Shown: positions 43,199 through 52,631 of the stretch, one piece after another
Layout: every line of letters begins with the position of its first letter
How positions within the stretch are numbered: the first letter of the stretch is position 1
Assembly: GCA_963776665.1 (NCBI GenBank)
Contig: CAVZNQ010000013.1
Coordinates: 62,001 to 126,000, forward strand
Source: Roseiarcus sp963776665
Lineage (GTDB): Bacteria; Pseudomonadota; Alphaproteobacteria; Rhizobiales; Beijerinckiaceae
DNA: 64,000 nt
Reading direction: 5' to 3'
Translations under genes and position numbers: made by a program
The notes under the pieces: generated by a model
Told to the model about the DNA's origin: nothing
Databases searched by the model: none
Seen by the model: the letters and a program-made list of their open reading frames with translations, nothing else

Positions 43199-44832
43199 GC
43201 TTCAACCGCGCGGCCGCGCAGCGCGAAGAGTCCTCTTGGCCGTCTCTGGATGAAGAGGATGATGAAGATCAGCAGCACGATCTGGCCCTGGACGGCGCCG
43301 ATCAGGGGTTCGAGCAGCTTATTGGCGAGCCCGATCAGGAGGGCGCCGAAGGCGGTTCCCCACAAATTGCCGACCCCGCCGAACACGACGACCATGAAGC
43401 TGTCGATGATGTAGCCTTGCCCGAGGTTCGGCGAGACATTGTCGATCTGCGACAGCGCCACGCCGGCGATCCCGGCGACCCCCGATCCGAGCCCGAAGGC
43501 CAGCATGTCGATGCGGGCGGTCGAAATGCCCATCGACGCCGCCATGCGGCGGTTCTGGGTGACGGCGCGCATCTGCAGACCGAAGGGCGTCGCACGCAGC
43601 ACAAGTTGCAGCCCGATGAAAACGAGCGCCGAGAGCACGATGATCCAGAGCCGGTTGGTGGTGATCGACAGGCCGCCGATCTCGAACGCGCCCGACATGA
43701 ACGGCGGATTGCTGACCAGGCGATTGTTGGCCCCGAACAGGCTGCGGACCAATTGCTGCAGGATGAGCGACACGCCCCAGGTCGCGAGCAGCGTTTCGAG
43801 CGGGCGGGTGTAGAGAAAGCGGATCACGAGACGTTCGATCGCGATGCCGACCGCGCCCGCGACGACAAAGGCGAGGGGAATGGCGAAAGCCAGCGACCAA
43901 TTCTGCAACGAGGGCGGCAGGAGCGTCTGCACGACATAGGTCGAATAGGCGCCGAGCATCACCATCTCGCCGTGCGCCATGTTGATGACGCCCATGACGC
44001 CAAAGGTGATCGCCAAGCCAATGGCCGCGAGGAGCAGAACCGACGAGGCCGAAAGCCCATACCAGAGGTTCTGCGCCACGCCCCACATCGCCAGGCGGGT
44101 GTGAATTGCGCTCAGGGCCGAGGCGGCGGCGCTCTTCACCGCCGGGTCGGTGGCCCTCTGGGCGATGCCGTCGATAAGGCTCTGCGCGTCCTGGTCGCCG
44201 CGCTCCTTGAGCGTCGCGATCGCCGACAGACGGTCTTGCGTCGAAGCGCTGTCGCTGGTGGCGAAGATCGAGGCCTCGGCGAGCTTCATTGCGGCGGCGA
44301 CGCGCGGATCGCTTTCCTTGGCGAGCTGCGCCTGAAGCGCCGGCAACGCCTTTGCGTCGTGGGTCCTGAACACGTCCTCGGCCGCGGCGAGTCGCTTCTC
44401 CGGGTCGGGATTGGCGAGGGTCAGCGACCCCATCGCGCCCTGGATCGTGCTTCTAAGGGCGTTGTTGACGCGAACCTTCTTGAAGGCGGAGGCGTTGACG
44501 CCTTCCACCGGCGCGCCCGTCTTGGCGTTGAGAATTGCGCCCGCCGCGGTCCTGTAGGCGACCAGATGATCGCCGGGATCGATCAGCAGGCGATTGTCGC
44601 CGAGCGCCTCCAAAATAGCCGCGGCCTGCGGCGGCGCCTCAGCCGCCAACTCGGCGATCGCGGCCGCGGTTTGCGGAAATTTGTCGTCGAGAAACTTTGC
44701 CAGCGTGTCGTCGACGGCGTCGGCGCGCGCGGCGGTCGCGACCGCGAGCAGGGCCAGGACACTGAGCGCGCGCAACCCGAAGCGGCGCGCGAAATCATGA
44801 GCGGCGCGACGACAGTCGTTCGACGACGTCAT
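43195..44832 (-). CDS. urtB: urea ABC transporter permease
   Basis: 545 residues from ATG 44832 (MTSSNDCRRAAHDFARRFGL) with AGGAG upstream. A signal-like segment and a soluble region of about 230 residues (KFLDDKFPQTAAAIAELA, then GERL-like HEAT-type helices) precede the LivH-like permease, as is standard for UrtB. The permease part has GLAITFGVMGVINMAHGEMVM and ARIDMLAFGLGSGVAGIAG. It is preceded by a 215-bp gap with a hairpin after urtA. Confidence 0.93.
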   Translation of the reverse strand: MTSSNDCRRAAHDFARRFGLRALSVLALLAVATAARADAVDDTLAKFLDDKFPQTAAAIAELAAEAPPQAAAILEALGDNRLLIDPGDHLVAYRTAAGAILNAKTGAPVEGVNASAFKKVRVNNALRSTIQGAMGSLTLANPDPEKRLAAAEDVFRTHDAKALPALQAQLAKESDPRVAAAMKLAEASIFATSDSASTQDRLSAIATLKERGDQDAQSLIDGIAQRATDPAVKSAAASALSAIHTRLAMWGVAQNLWYGLSASSVLLLAAIGLAITFGVMGVINMAHGEMVMLGAYSTYVVQTLLPPSLQNWSLAFAIPLAFVVAGAVGIAIERLVIRFLYTRPLETLLATWGVSLILQQLVRSLFGANNRLVSNPPFMSGAFEIGGLSITTNRLWIIVLSALVFIGLQLVLRATPFGLQMRAVTQNRRMAASMGISTARIDMLAFGLGSGVAGIAGVALSQIDNVSPNLGQGYIIDSFMVVVFGGVGNLWGTAFGALLIGLANKLLEPLIGAVQGQIVLLIFIILFIQRRPRGLFALRGRAVEA

Positions 44833-44973
44833 GATTCTCCTTTCAACCGCAGCGCTCAATTTCGACCGGTTTCCATCGGAAGGCGGAGCCGGTCGAAGCA
44901 TTGGCGTCCGCGACGGCCGGACGGTGGAACCGACGAGGCCGGCCGCACTAGATCATCGGGAAGATGGACGAAG

Positions 44974-45022
44974 CCCCTCTCCCGCAAAGGCGTTCAAAGA
45001 ACGGGCTAAGGCGGGAGAGGGG
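44974..45022 (-). repeat. hairpin-forming inverted repeat between urtA and urtB
   Basis: Arms CCCCTCTCCCG and CGGGAGAGGGG (11 bp, perfect) enclose a 27-base loop with a further small symmetry (TTCTTTGAA). On the urt transcript it would form a strong stem about 25 bases after the urtA stop. It could stabilise the urtA 3' end or lower readthrough, giving more binding protein than permease. It also looks like the CCCTCTCCCGC-type intergenic repeats of related genomes. Confidence 0.65.
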
Positions 45023-45047
45023 GAGCGTCGACGGTTTCAGCGCCGCG

Positions 45048-46346
45048 TCAACCGCCGCACTTGCCGGTCTTGACGTTGAAGTTGCCGCAGGACATGGGCG
45101 GGCGCCAGTCGGCAATCAGGTCGCGCGAGCCTTCGAGATAGGGCGACCATTCCTGCGCCACGACGGTTCCCGGCGTCTGCCAGACGGTGTTGAGCTGGCC
45201 GTCGCCCTGGATCTCGCCGATGTAGACCGGCTTGGTGATGTGGTGGTTCGTCATCATCGTCGAAAGGCCGCCGGTGAGGTTCGGCACCGAGACGCCGATC
45301 ATCGCCGGGATCACCTTGTCGGGGTCGAAGCTTTGGGCCTTCTCGACTCCCTTCACCCACATGTTGAAGCCAATGAAATGCGCCTCCATCGGATCATTGG
45401 TGGTGCGGTTGGGCTTCTTGGTGAACTCATGCCACTTGGCGATGAACTCCTTGTTCTCCGGCGTGTCGATCGATTCGAAATAGTTCCACGCCGCGAGATG
45501 GCCGACGAGCGGCTTGGTGTCGAGACCGGCGAGTTCTTCTTCGCCGACCGAGAAGGCGACCACCGGGATGTCGGTCGCCTTGATCCCCTGATTGCCGAGT
45601 TCCTTGTAGAACGGCACGTTGGCGTCGCCGTTGATCGTCGAGACGACCGCCGTCTTCTTGCCGGCCGACCCGAACGCCTTGATCTTCGACACCTCGGTCT
45701 GCCAATCGGAGAAGCCGAACGGGGTATAGTTGATCATCACGTCCTCGTCCGCGACGCCTTTCAGTTTCAGGTAGGCGGCGAGGATCTTGTTGGTCGTGCG
45801 CGGATAGACGTAGTCGGTGCCCTCGAGCACCCAGCGCTTGACCGAGCCGCCATCGGCGCTCATCAGATAGTCGACAGCCGGAATGGCCTGCTGATTGGGC
45901 GCGGCGCCGGTATAGAAAACGTTGCGCTCCGATTCCTCTCCCTCGTATTGCACCGGATAGAACAGGATCGAGTTGAGCTCCTTGAACACAGGGAGCACGG
46001 ACTTGCGCGAAACCGAAGTCCAGCAGCCGAAGACGACGGAAACTTTATCCTTTTCGATCAGTTCCTTGGCCTTCTCGGCGAACAGCGGCCAGTTTGACGC
46101 CGGATCGACGACCACGGCCTCGAGCTTCTTGCCGAGCACGCCGCCCTTCTTGTTCTGCTCGTCGATCAGCATCAGCATGACGTCTTTGAGCGTGGTCTCG
46201 CTGATCGCCATGGTGCCGGACAGCGAATGCAGAATGCCGATCTTGATCGTATCGTCAGCCGCCATCGCGGCGGGCGCGCCGAACGCAAGCGCCCCTCCCA
46301 GGGCCGCGCCAGCCGCGCTTAGAAAAATCCGTCTCGTCAACGACAT
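45048..46346 (-). CDS. urtA: urea ABC transporter substrate-binding protein
   Basis: 432 residues from ATG 46346 (MSLTRRIFLSAAGAALGG). The leader has a TRRIFL twin-arginine-like motif, so export through Tat is possible. The mature part starts DDTIKIGILHSLSGTMAISE, the classic UrtA opening, and includes VVDPASNWPLFAEKAKELI, VFGCWTSVSRKSVLPVFKE and LFYPVQYEGEESERNVFYTG, all UrtA signatures. It binds urea or short amides in the periplasm. First gene of urtABCDE, driven by the sigma-54 promoter at 46422. Confidence 0.95.
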   Translation of the reverse strand: MSLTRRIFLSAAGAALGGALAFGAPAAMAADDTIKIGILHSLSGTMAISETTLKDVMLMLIDEQNKKGGVLGKKLEAVVVDPASNWPLFAEKAKELIEKDKVSVVFGCWTSVSRKSVLPVFKELNSILFYPVQYEGEESERNVFYTGAAPNQQAIPAVDYLMSADGGSVKRWVLEGTDYVYPRTTNKILAAYLKLKGVADEDVMINYTPFGFSDWQTEVSKIKAFGSAGKKTAVVSTINGDANVPFYKELGNQGIKATDIPVVAFSVGEEELAGLDTKPLVGHLAAWNYFESIDTPENKEFIAKWHEFTKKPNRTTNDPMEAHFIGFNMWVKGVEKAQSFDPDKVIPAMIGVSVPNLTGGLSTMMTNHHITKPVYIGEIQGDGQLNTVWQTPGTVVAQEWSPYLEGSRDLIADWRPPMSCGNFNVKTGKCGG

Positions 46347-46421
46347 GTTCAACCCTCGTCGCTTGCGCCCGTTGAGCAGGGCGGCGGAAGCTCGACCCCT
46401 TCGGAGGCCGGGGTCGACTTC

Positions 46422-46437
46422 GCAACGAGCGTGCCAG
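46422..46437 (-). promoter_or_regulatory. sigma-54 promoter for urtABCDE
   Basis: On the minus strand the sequence is CTGGCACGCTCGTTGC. It matches the consensus TGGCACG-N4-TTGC with the required GG-N10-GC spacing. It lies about 76 bp upstream of the urtA ATG, leaving a leader of about 64 nt. This predicts RpoN- and NtrC-type control by nitrogen supply. No clear NtrC palindrome was seen upstream. Confidence 0.8.
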
Positions 46438-46532
46438 CGATTCTCCAACGATTCGCGTGGGTAGGCGCCACGGAAACGAGCGGCGGCGCCGAAGAAATGA
46501 TCACAGGCGTTTCCACGGCATGCGCTTGTGCG

Positions 46533-47219
46533 CTAGGCCTCGGCGGCTCGGTAGCCGACGCCGGGCTCCGTTTTGACAATTCTCGGCGCTGTCGGATCGC
46601 GTTCGATCTTCGCCCTGAGCTGGCCGATGAACACCCTTAGATATTGCGTATCCTCGCCATGCGCCGGCCCCCAGACCGCAGCCAGGATCTGGCGGTGTGT
46701 CACGACGCGGCCAGCGTTGCGAAAGAGGACGGCGAGCAGGTCGTATTCTTTCGGCGTCAGTCTGATCTGCGCGCCGTCGCGGGTGACGAGACGCCTTTCG
46801 AAATCCATGGCGACGCCGTCGATTTCGATGCGCTCTGCCGGCTGCGCCGCGTGCGCGGCGTGCCGCAGCGCGGCCCTCAGCCTCGCGGTCAATTCTCCAA
46901 TTCCGAAGGGCTTCTCAACATAGTCGTCCGCGCCGAGGTCGAGCGCCTCGATCTTCTCCGCCTCGCGGTCGCGCGCCGAAAGGACGATGACCGGCGCTTT
47001 CGAGAACTGCCGGAGGTCGCGAAGCACCTCCTTGCCGTCCCGGTCGGGCAGGCCGAGGTCGAGCACGATGAGGTCGGGCGCGCCGGTCGCCGCGAGATGC
47101 AAAGCTTGCGCGCCGGTCTCGGCCTTTTGCACACGAAAACCGGCGGCGGTTAGCGCAACGTTGAGAAATCGCTGGATTTGCGGCTCATCGTCAACCACGA
47201 GGACGCGAGGCTCCTTCAC
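46533..47219 (-). CDS. kdpE: KdpE response regulator
   Basis: 228 residues, starting with GTG 47219, which overlaps the kdpD stop (GTGA). Receiver domain with the phospho-acceptor Asp in LIVLDLGLPDRDGKEV, and FSKAPVIVLSARDREAEKI. The OmpR-like winged helix follows (LTPKEYDLLAVLFRNAGRVV, then TQYLRVFIGQLRAKIERDP), typical of KdpE. With KdpD it should activate kdpFABC at low potassium. Reading frame intact. Confidence 0.95.
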   Translation of the reverse strand: MKEPRVLVVDDEPQIQRFLNVALTAAGFRVQKAETGAQALHLAATGAPDLIVLDLGLPDRDGKEVLRDLRQFSKAPVIVLSARDREAEKIEALDLGADDYVEKPFGIGELTARLRAALRHAAHAAQPAERIEIDGVAMDFERRLVTRDGAQIRLTPKEYDLLAVLFRNAGRVVTHRQILAAVWGPAHGEDTQYLRVFIGQLRAKIERDPTAPRIVKTEPGVGYRAAEA

Positions 47220-49919
47220 GCGGCGGGTCTCGGCTCGACGGGGGTCGCCTGGTCGGCGGGAAGGCGCACGACGATCCGGGTTCCGCGCCTCCGCACCGCC
47301 GGGCTCTGGGCCATGATCGCGCCGCCCATCGCTTCGACCAGCCGGCGGGAGATCGACAGACCAAGGCCGGTGCCCGCCTTGCGCCCGTCGGCGCGGCCGC
47401 CGCGATAGAATTTTTCGAAGATCCGTTCCAGTTCGCCTTGCTTCACTCCGGGACCCTCGTCAGTGACGCTGATAACGACCTCTGCGCCTTCCTGGCGGGC
47501 GTGAACGGTCGCGCCGGAGTCGCCGCCATATTTGTGCGCGTTGTCGAGCAGATTGAACAGCACCTGCTCGAGCAGCTTGTCGTCGCCGCGTACGAAGGGC
47601 AGGTCCGGGGCGAGGCTGACGCGCACCGGTTGGTCCGGGAACGCCTTGCGGCTGCGTTCGACCGCGCCCTGCACCACGTCGGCGATCGACACCAGATCGC
47701 GATTGACCTTGAGGCCGCCGGCCTCGATCCTCGACATGTCGAGCAGATTGGCGACGAAGCGCGCCAGGCGCGCCGTCTCCTCCTCGATTGAAGACAGAAG
47801 TTCGAGCCGCTCGGACGGGCTCATCTTGTCGCCGAACGCGCGCAGCGTCGTCGCGGCGCCGGCGATCGAGGACAACGGCGTGCGCAGGTCGTGCGAGAGC
47901 GAGTCGAGCAGCGCGTCGCGCACCTTCTCATTTTCCTGCATCGTCGCCGCGTTCACCGCCTCCCGCGCGAGCAGCGCCCGGTCGAGCGCGATCGCGGTCA
48001 GATCGAGGATCGCCGTCAGCGCGCGCTCATCCTCCGCCGTGATCGGCTGCTCCGCGGAATGCGGCTCGAAACCGCATACCGCGATTGGCCCGCGCGCGGC
48101 GACCAGCGGCCGGAATTGATAGGCGACCCGCGGCAGCGTGCCCGTTCCCCAGCCCGCCGGCTCCTTTTTCTGCTGCGCCCAGCGCGCCGCGCCAAGGGCC
48201 GCGGGGTCGAGTTGCGCGTCGGGAGGCCAGGCGGCGCGAATCTGGAGTTCGTCCCCTTCCGCGGCCAGGAGAACGATGCGGCCGCCGAATGTCGAGTGCA
48301 AATGCGCCGCCGCCGCCCACAGCACGTCGTCAGGGCCCGAAGCGCCGGAAAGCTTGCGCGAGTAGTCGTAGAGCGACTGCGTCACCTCCGCGTTCCTGAT
48401 CACGGTCTCCCGCTGGTCGCGAATGCGCCCGGTCAAGGATCCGGCGAACACCGCGACGGCGAGAAAGATCAGCAGGGCGAACAGCTCCTGCGGCTGCGCC
48501 ACCGTGAACGTGTAGACCGGCTCGATGAAGAAGAAATTGTAGGCGGCAAACGAGGCGAGCGAGGCGATGACCGCCGCGCGGGTGCCGAAGCGCACGGCGC
48601 TGAAGAGGACCGCGGTAAGGAAAATCATCGAAAGATTGGGAAGTTCGAGAAGCGCGACGAGCGCTTCGCCGATCCCGACGGCGCAGGCGACAGAGAGGAG
48701 CGCGCCGGCGAGCTCGACGCCCAAGCCCTCTGCGGCTGAGAAGAGGCCTTAGGCGTGGCCAAAACGATGTCCGGGCCTCCTCGCCAGGAACGACGTGGAT
48801 CTCGATCCCGCCAGCGTGCCGCATCAGCGCCTCCGGCAGCGACCGGCCGAGAATGCGTCGCAGCAATCCCGCCCGCGACTGGCCGAGCACGATCTGGGTC
48901 ACGTTTTCGCGCCGCGCGAGCCTGAGGAGTTCGGTCGTGTAGTCGCCGCCCTGGAGCCGCATCGCGTCCCCGCCCAGACGCTCGGCGAGACTGAACAGCT
49001 TGGCGAGCTGATTGGCGCGCTTGGGGTCGGCGGCTTGGCCCACCGTCTCCACGGTCACCGCGGTCCACGGCGCATTGAGCCCGGTCGCGAGCTGACTTGC
49101 ACGCCGGATGACCCGCTCCGAGACGTCGTCAGGGCCCACGCAGGCGAGCAGACGCTCCGAGGCGGCCCAGGGACCTTCAATCGCTTTCTGACGCAGATAG
49201 TCGACCATCTGGTCGTCCACCCGATCGGCCGTGCGGCGCAACGCCAGCTCGCGCAACGCGGTCAGATTGCCGGCCGTGAAGAAACTCTGGGTCGCTCTCC
49301 GCGCCGTCTCCGGCACATACACCTTGCCTTCGTTCAGGCGTTGAATGAGCTCATCAGGCGTCAGATCGACAAGGACGACGTCCGTCGCCTCCTGCAGGAA
49401 CCGATCGGGAACGGTCTCGCGCACGACGACGCCGGTGATGCGCGAGACAACGTCGGCGAGGCTCTCGAGATGCTGAATATTGAGCGCCGTCCAGACGTCG
49501 ATGCCGGCAGCCAGCAGCTCCTGGACGTCCTGCCAGCGCTTGGGGTGCCGGCTATCGGGTTCGTTGGTGTGAGCAAGCTCGTCGACGATGATCAGCTTGG
49601 GTTTACGCGCCAGCGCTGCGTCGAGGTCGAATTCCTCGATCGTGCGGCCGTGATATTCGACCTTGCGCCGCGGCAGGACTTCGAGCCCGTGAACGAGAGC
49701 GCCCGTCTCGGCGCGGCCATGGGTCTCGACAAGGCCGACGACCACATCGACGCCTTCGTCCCTGAGACGCCGCGCATTCTGCAACATCGCGTAGGTCTTG
49801 CCGACGCCGGGCGCGGCGCCGAGAAACACTTTCAACCGGCCCGCGGTCTCCCGGCGGAACGCGGCCAGAAGCGCGTCCGGATCGGGGCGTCCATCGTCGG
49901 TTCGGCTCGCTGGGGCCAT
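47216..49919 (-). pseudogene. kdpD: kdpD sensor kinase, interrupted by one frameshift
   Basis: The region would encode a KdpD of about 900 residues if one base near 48740 is removed. N-terminal half, from ATG 49919: Walker-type GAAPGVGKTYAMLQNARRLR, VELAHTNEPDSRHPKRWQDV-like segment, and the Usp-like domain. C-terminal half: four membrane helices (LPNLSMIFLTAVLFSAV), a GAF-like region, the H-box SHDLRTPLSSIAG and N-box NLLDNAHKYGG. The length, 2704 nt, leaves one extra base. As it stands the frame ends far inside the second half; a separate C-terminal kinase could start at a TTG near 48724. The shift could be real decay or a sequencing error. Confidence 0.85.
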
Positions 49920-49936
49920 CGGCGCTCGTCGGGTCG

Positions 49937-50544
49937 TCACGACGACTTTAGCTGATCCAGCGCCAAATTCAGCTCGCAAAACGTTCACCCTCGGCTCGCC
50001 GATCAACCCCAAAAACGGAGCCTCGATCGCGCCTTCGACCAACGCGCGCACCCGATCCTCCGGCAAGTCCGCGCGCCTTGGCCACCGAGGCGACCTGGCC
50101 CAGGGCGGTTTGCGGCGAGACGTGCAGGGTCGAGCCCGGAGGCCGATGTCGTGACGGCGTCAGCGGGAACCGGGCCTGGGCCGGCCATGGCTTGCCAGGC
50201 CTCGACGCCGCCCTTCACCCGGTCGGCGAGCTTCTGCGACGTCGGGCCGAGATTGGAGCCGGCGAATTGGCCGCGTTGTACGGCGCGTCAATCGTCTTCG
50301 TCGAATCGTTGGGGTCGGTGTCGGTGGTGGCGGACGGGCGCGGGTGAAAATAGCGGTCGCTCTTGAACCACTGCCCGATCAGCGCCGACCCGACGACGAC
50401 GCCATCCTTCCGGATCAGGCTGCCGTCCGCCTGGTAGGGCATGGCGATCTGGGCGATACCCGTCACCGCCAGCGGATAGACGAGGCCGGTGAGGACGGTG
50501 AACAGGACGATGAGAACAAGCGCGGGACGCAGGTGCTGAAGCAT
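49937..50544 (-). pseudogene. kdpC: kdpC, interrupted by four single-base indels
   Basis: KdpC is the small subunit of the Kdp ATPase. The frame from ATG 50544 is normal to DAPYNAANS, with membrane helix LVLIVLFTVLTGLVYPLAVTG. Then one base is missing near 50263, one is extra near 50125, one near 50064 and one near 49973. Correcting these gives an uninterrupted family sequence of about 201 residues: GSNLGPTSQKLADRVKGG, SGLDPHVSPQTALGQVASVA, ARGLPEDRVRALVE, GEPRVNVLRLNLALDQLKSS and a stop at 49937. The length of 608 nt agrees with a net of plus two bases. No premature stop or lost motif remains after correction. Confidence 0.85.
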
Positions 50545-50559
50545 GGCCGATCCTGACGG

Positions 50560-52615
50560 TTAAGCGAGATGCAGGGCGGCGACGACGAGGTCGATCGCCT
50601 TGATGCCGATGAAGGGCAGGATCAACCCGCCGAGGCCATAGATCAGGAGATTGCGCCGGAGCAGGGCCGCGGCGCCGACCGGCCGGTAGGCGACACCCTT
50701 CAAGGCCAGGGGAATCAGGGCGATGATGATGAGCGCGTTGAAGATGACCGCCGACAGGATCGCCGACTGCGATGAAGCAAGCCGCATGACGTTGAGCGCG
50801 CCAAGCGCGGGATAGGTGACCACGAACATCGCCGGCAGGATGGCGAAATATTTCGCCACGTCGTTGGCGATCGAGAAGGTGGTGAGCGAGCCGCGCGTCA
50901 TCAACAGCTGTTTCCCGATTTCGACGATTTCGATCAGCTTGGTCGGGTTGGAGTCGAGATCGACCATGTTGCCGGCTTCGCGCGCGGCCTGCGTGCCGGT
51001 CTGCATGGCGACGCCGACATCGGCCTGAGCGAGCGCCGGCGCGTCATTGGTGCCGTCGCCGCACATGGCGATCAGCCGGCCGCCGAACTGCTCCTTGCGG
51101 ATGAACGCCAGCTTGTCCTCCGGCGTCGCCTCGGCGAGAAAGTCGTCGACGCCAGCCTCGGAGGCGATCGCGGCGGCGGTGACGGGGTTGTCGCCGGTCA
51201 CCATGACGGTGCGGATACCCATCGCGCGCATCGCCGCGAATCGCTCCTTGATGCCCGGCTTCACGATGTCCTTGAGATGGATGACGCCCATGAGCCGGTC
51301 GTCATCCGTCACCGCCAGCGGCGTTCCGCCTGACATCGCGACCCGCTCGACCGCCTGACGAAACTCGAGCGGCGCCCGTTCGATCGGCAGCTTGAGATAG
51401 CGAAGGATGGAATCGATCGCGCCCTTGCGGATCGAGCGGCCGCCGACGTTGAGGCCCGAAATGCGCGTCTGAGCGGAGAACGGAATGACGGTGGTTTTGG
51501 CCATGTCGAATTTCGGTTCGGCGAGGCCGAAATCGCCCTTGGCGAGAGCAACGATCGACCGGCCTTCGGGCGTCTCGTCGGCAAGGCTAGAGGCGAGCGC
51601 GGCTGCGGCGAGGTCCTCGGCCGAGACGCCGTCCACCGGCAGAAGCTCGGTCGCCATCCGGTTGCCGAAGGTGATCGTGCCCGTCTTGTCGAGCAGCAGC
51701 GTGTCGACGTCGCCGGCCGCCTCGACCGCGCGGCCGGAGGTCGCGATGACATTGAAACGGACCAGCCGGTCCATGCCGGCGATGCCGATGGCCGACAACA
51801 GCCCGCCGATCGTCGTCGGAATGAGACAGACGAGGAGCGCGATCAGCACCGTCGCGCTGAGGTCGGTTCCCGAATATCTCGCGATCGGCCACAAGGTGAC
51901 GCAAACGATCAGGAAGATGATGGTCAGCCCGGCCAGCAGAATCGACAGCGCCAGTTCGTTCGGCGTCTTCTGCCGTTCGGCGCCTTCGACCAGCGCGATC
52001 ATCCGGTCGATGAAGGTCGAGCCCGGCGCGGCGGTGATTTTCACCTTGATGAAGTCGGACAGCACCGTCGTTCCGCCGGTCACGGCCGAGCGGTCGCCGC
52101 CGGCCTCGCGGATGACAGGCGCGGACTCGCCGGTGATCGCCGATTCGTTGACCGAGGCGACCCCTTCGACGATGTCGCCGTCGCCCGGGAATGATCTCGC
52201 CGGCTTCGACCAGCACGATATCGCCCAGCCGAAGATCGAGCGCATTCACCCCTTCGACGAGACCGCTCAGGTTTTCGGGATCGAGGTAGCGCTTGGCGCG
52301 AGTGTCGCTGCGGGTGCGGCGCAAGGCGTCAGCTTGCGCCTTGCCGCGCCCTTCGGCGACGGCCTCGGCGAAATTCGCAAACAGCACGGTGAACCAGAGC
52401 CACGCGGCGATCTGGCCCGAAAACATCGCCGAGCCGTTGCCGGTCACGAGATCGCGAATGAAGAACACGGTCACCATCAGCGACACCACTTCGGTGACGA
52501 AGATGACCGGGTTCTTCGCCAGCGCCCGCGGGTCGAGCTTGCGCAAGGCGTCGATCGTTGCCGCGGCGAGAATCTTGCCGTCGAGCAGACCCGCCGACTT
52601 TGGTTTCGAAGCCAT
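50560..52615 (-). pseudogene. kdpB: kdpB potassium-transporting ATPase B subunit, one frameshift
   Basis: KdpB is the P-type ATPase catalytic subunit. From ATG 52615 the frame gives FFIRDLVTGNGSAMFSGQIA and DLRLGDIVLVEAGEIIPG, then shifts at a run of three C near 52185 (two expected). The other frame continues DGDIVEGVASVNESAITGES, the phosphorylation site LLLDKTGTITFGNRMATE, and GDGTNDAPALAQADVGVAM. Corrected length is about 684 residues, normal for KdpB. Total length of 2056 nt leaves one extra base. A run-length error in reading is possible. Confidence 0.87.
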
Positions 52616-52631
52616 GGGGACCGGTCTCCGA

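Noticed and set aside
43417..45009. 530-codon open frame on the + strand opposite urtB
   Set aside because: Antisense shadow of urtB with arginine-rich nonsense composition.
48700..52200. Programmed frameshifting as explanation for kdpBCD
   Set aside because: Six shifts in both directions, four of them inside kdpC, without slippery sites shared among them; decay or sequence error is simpler.
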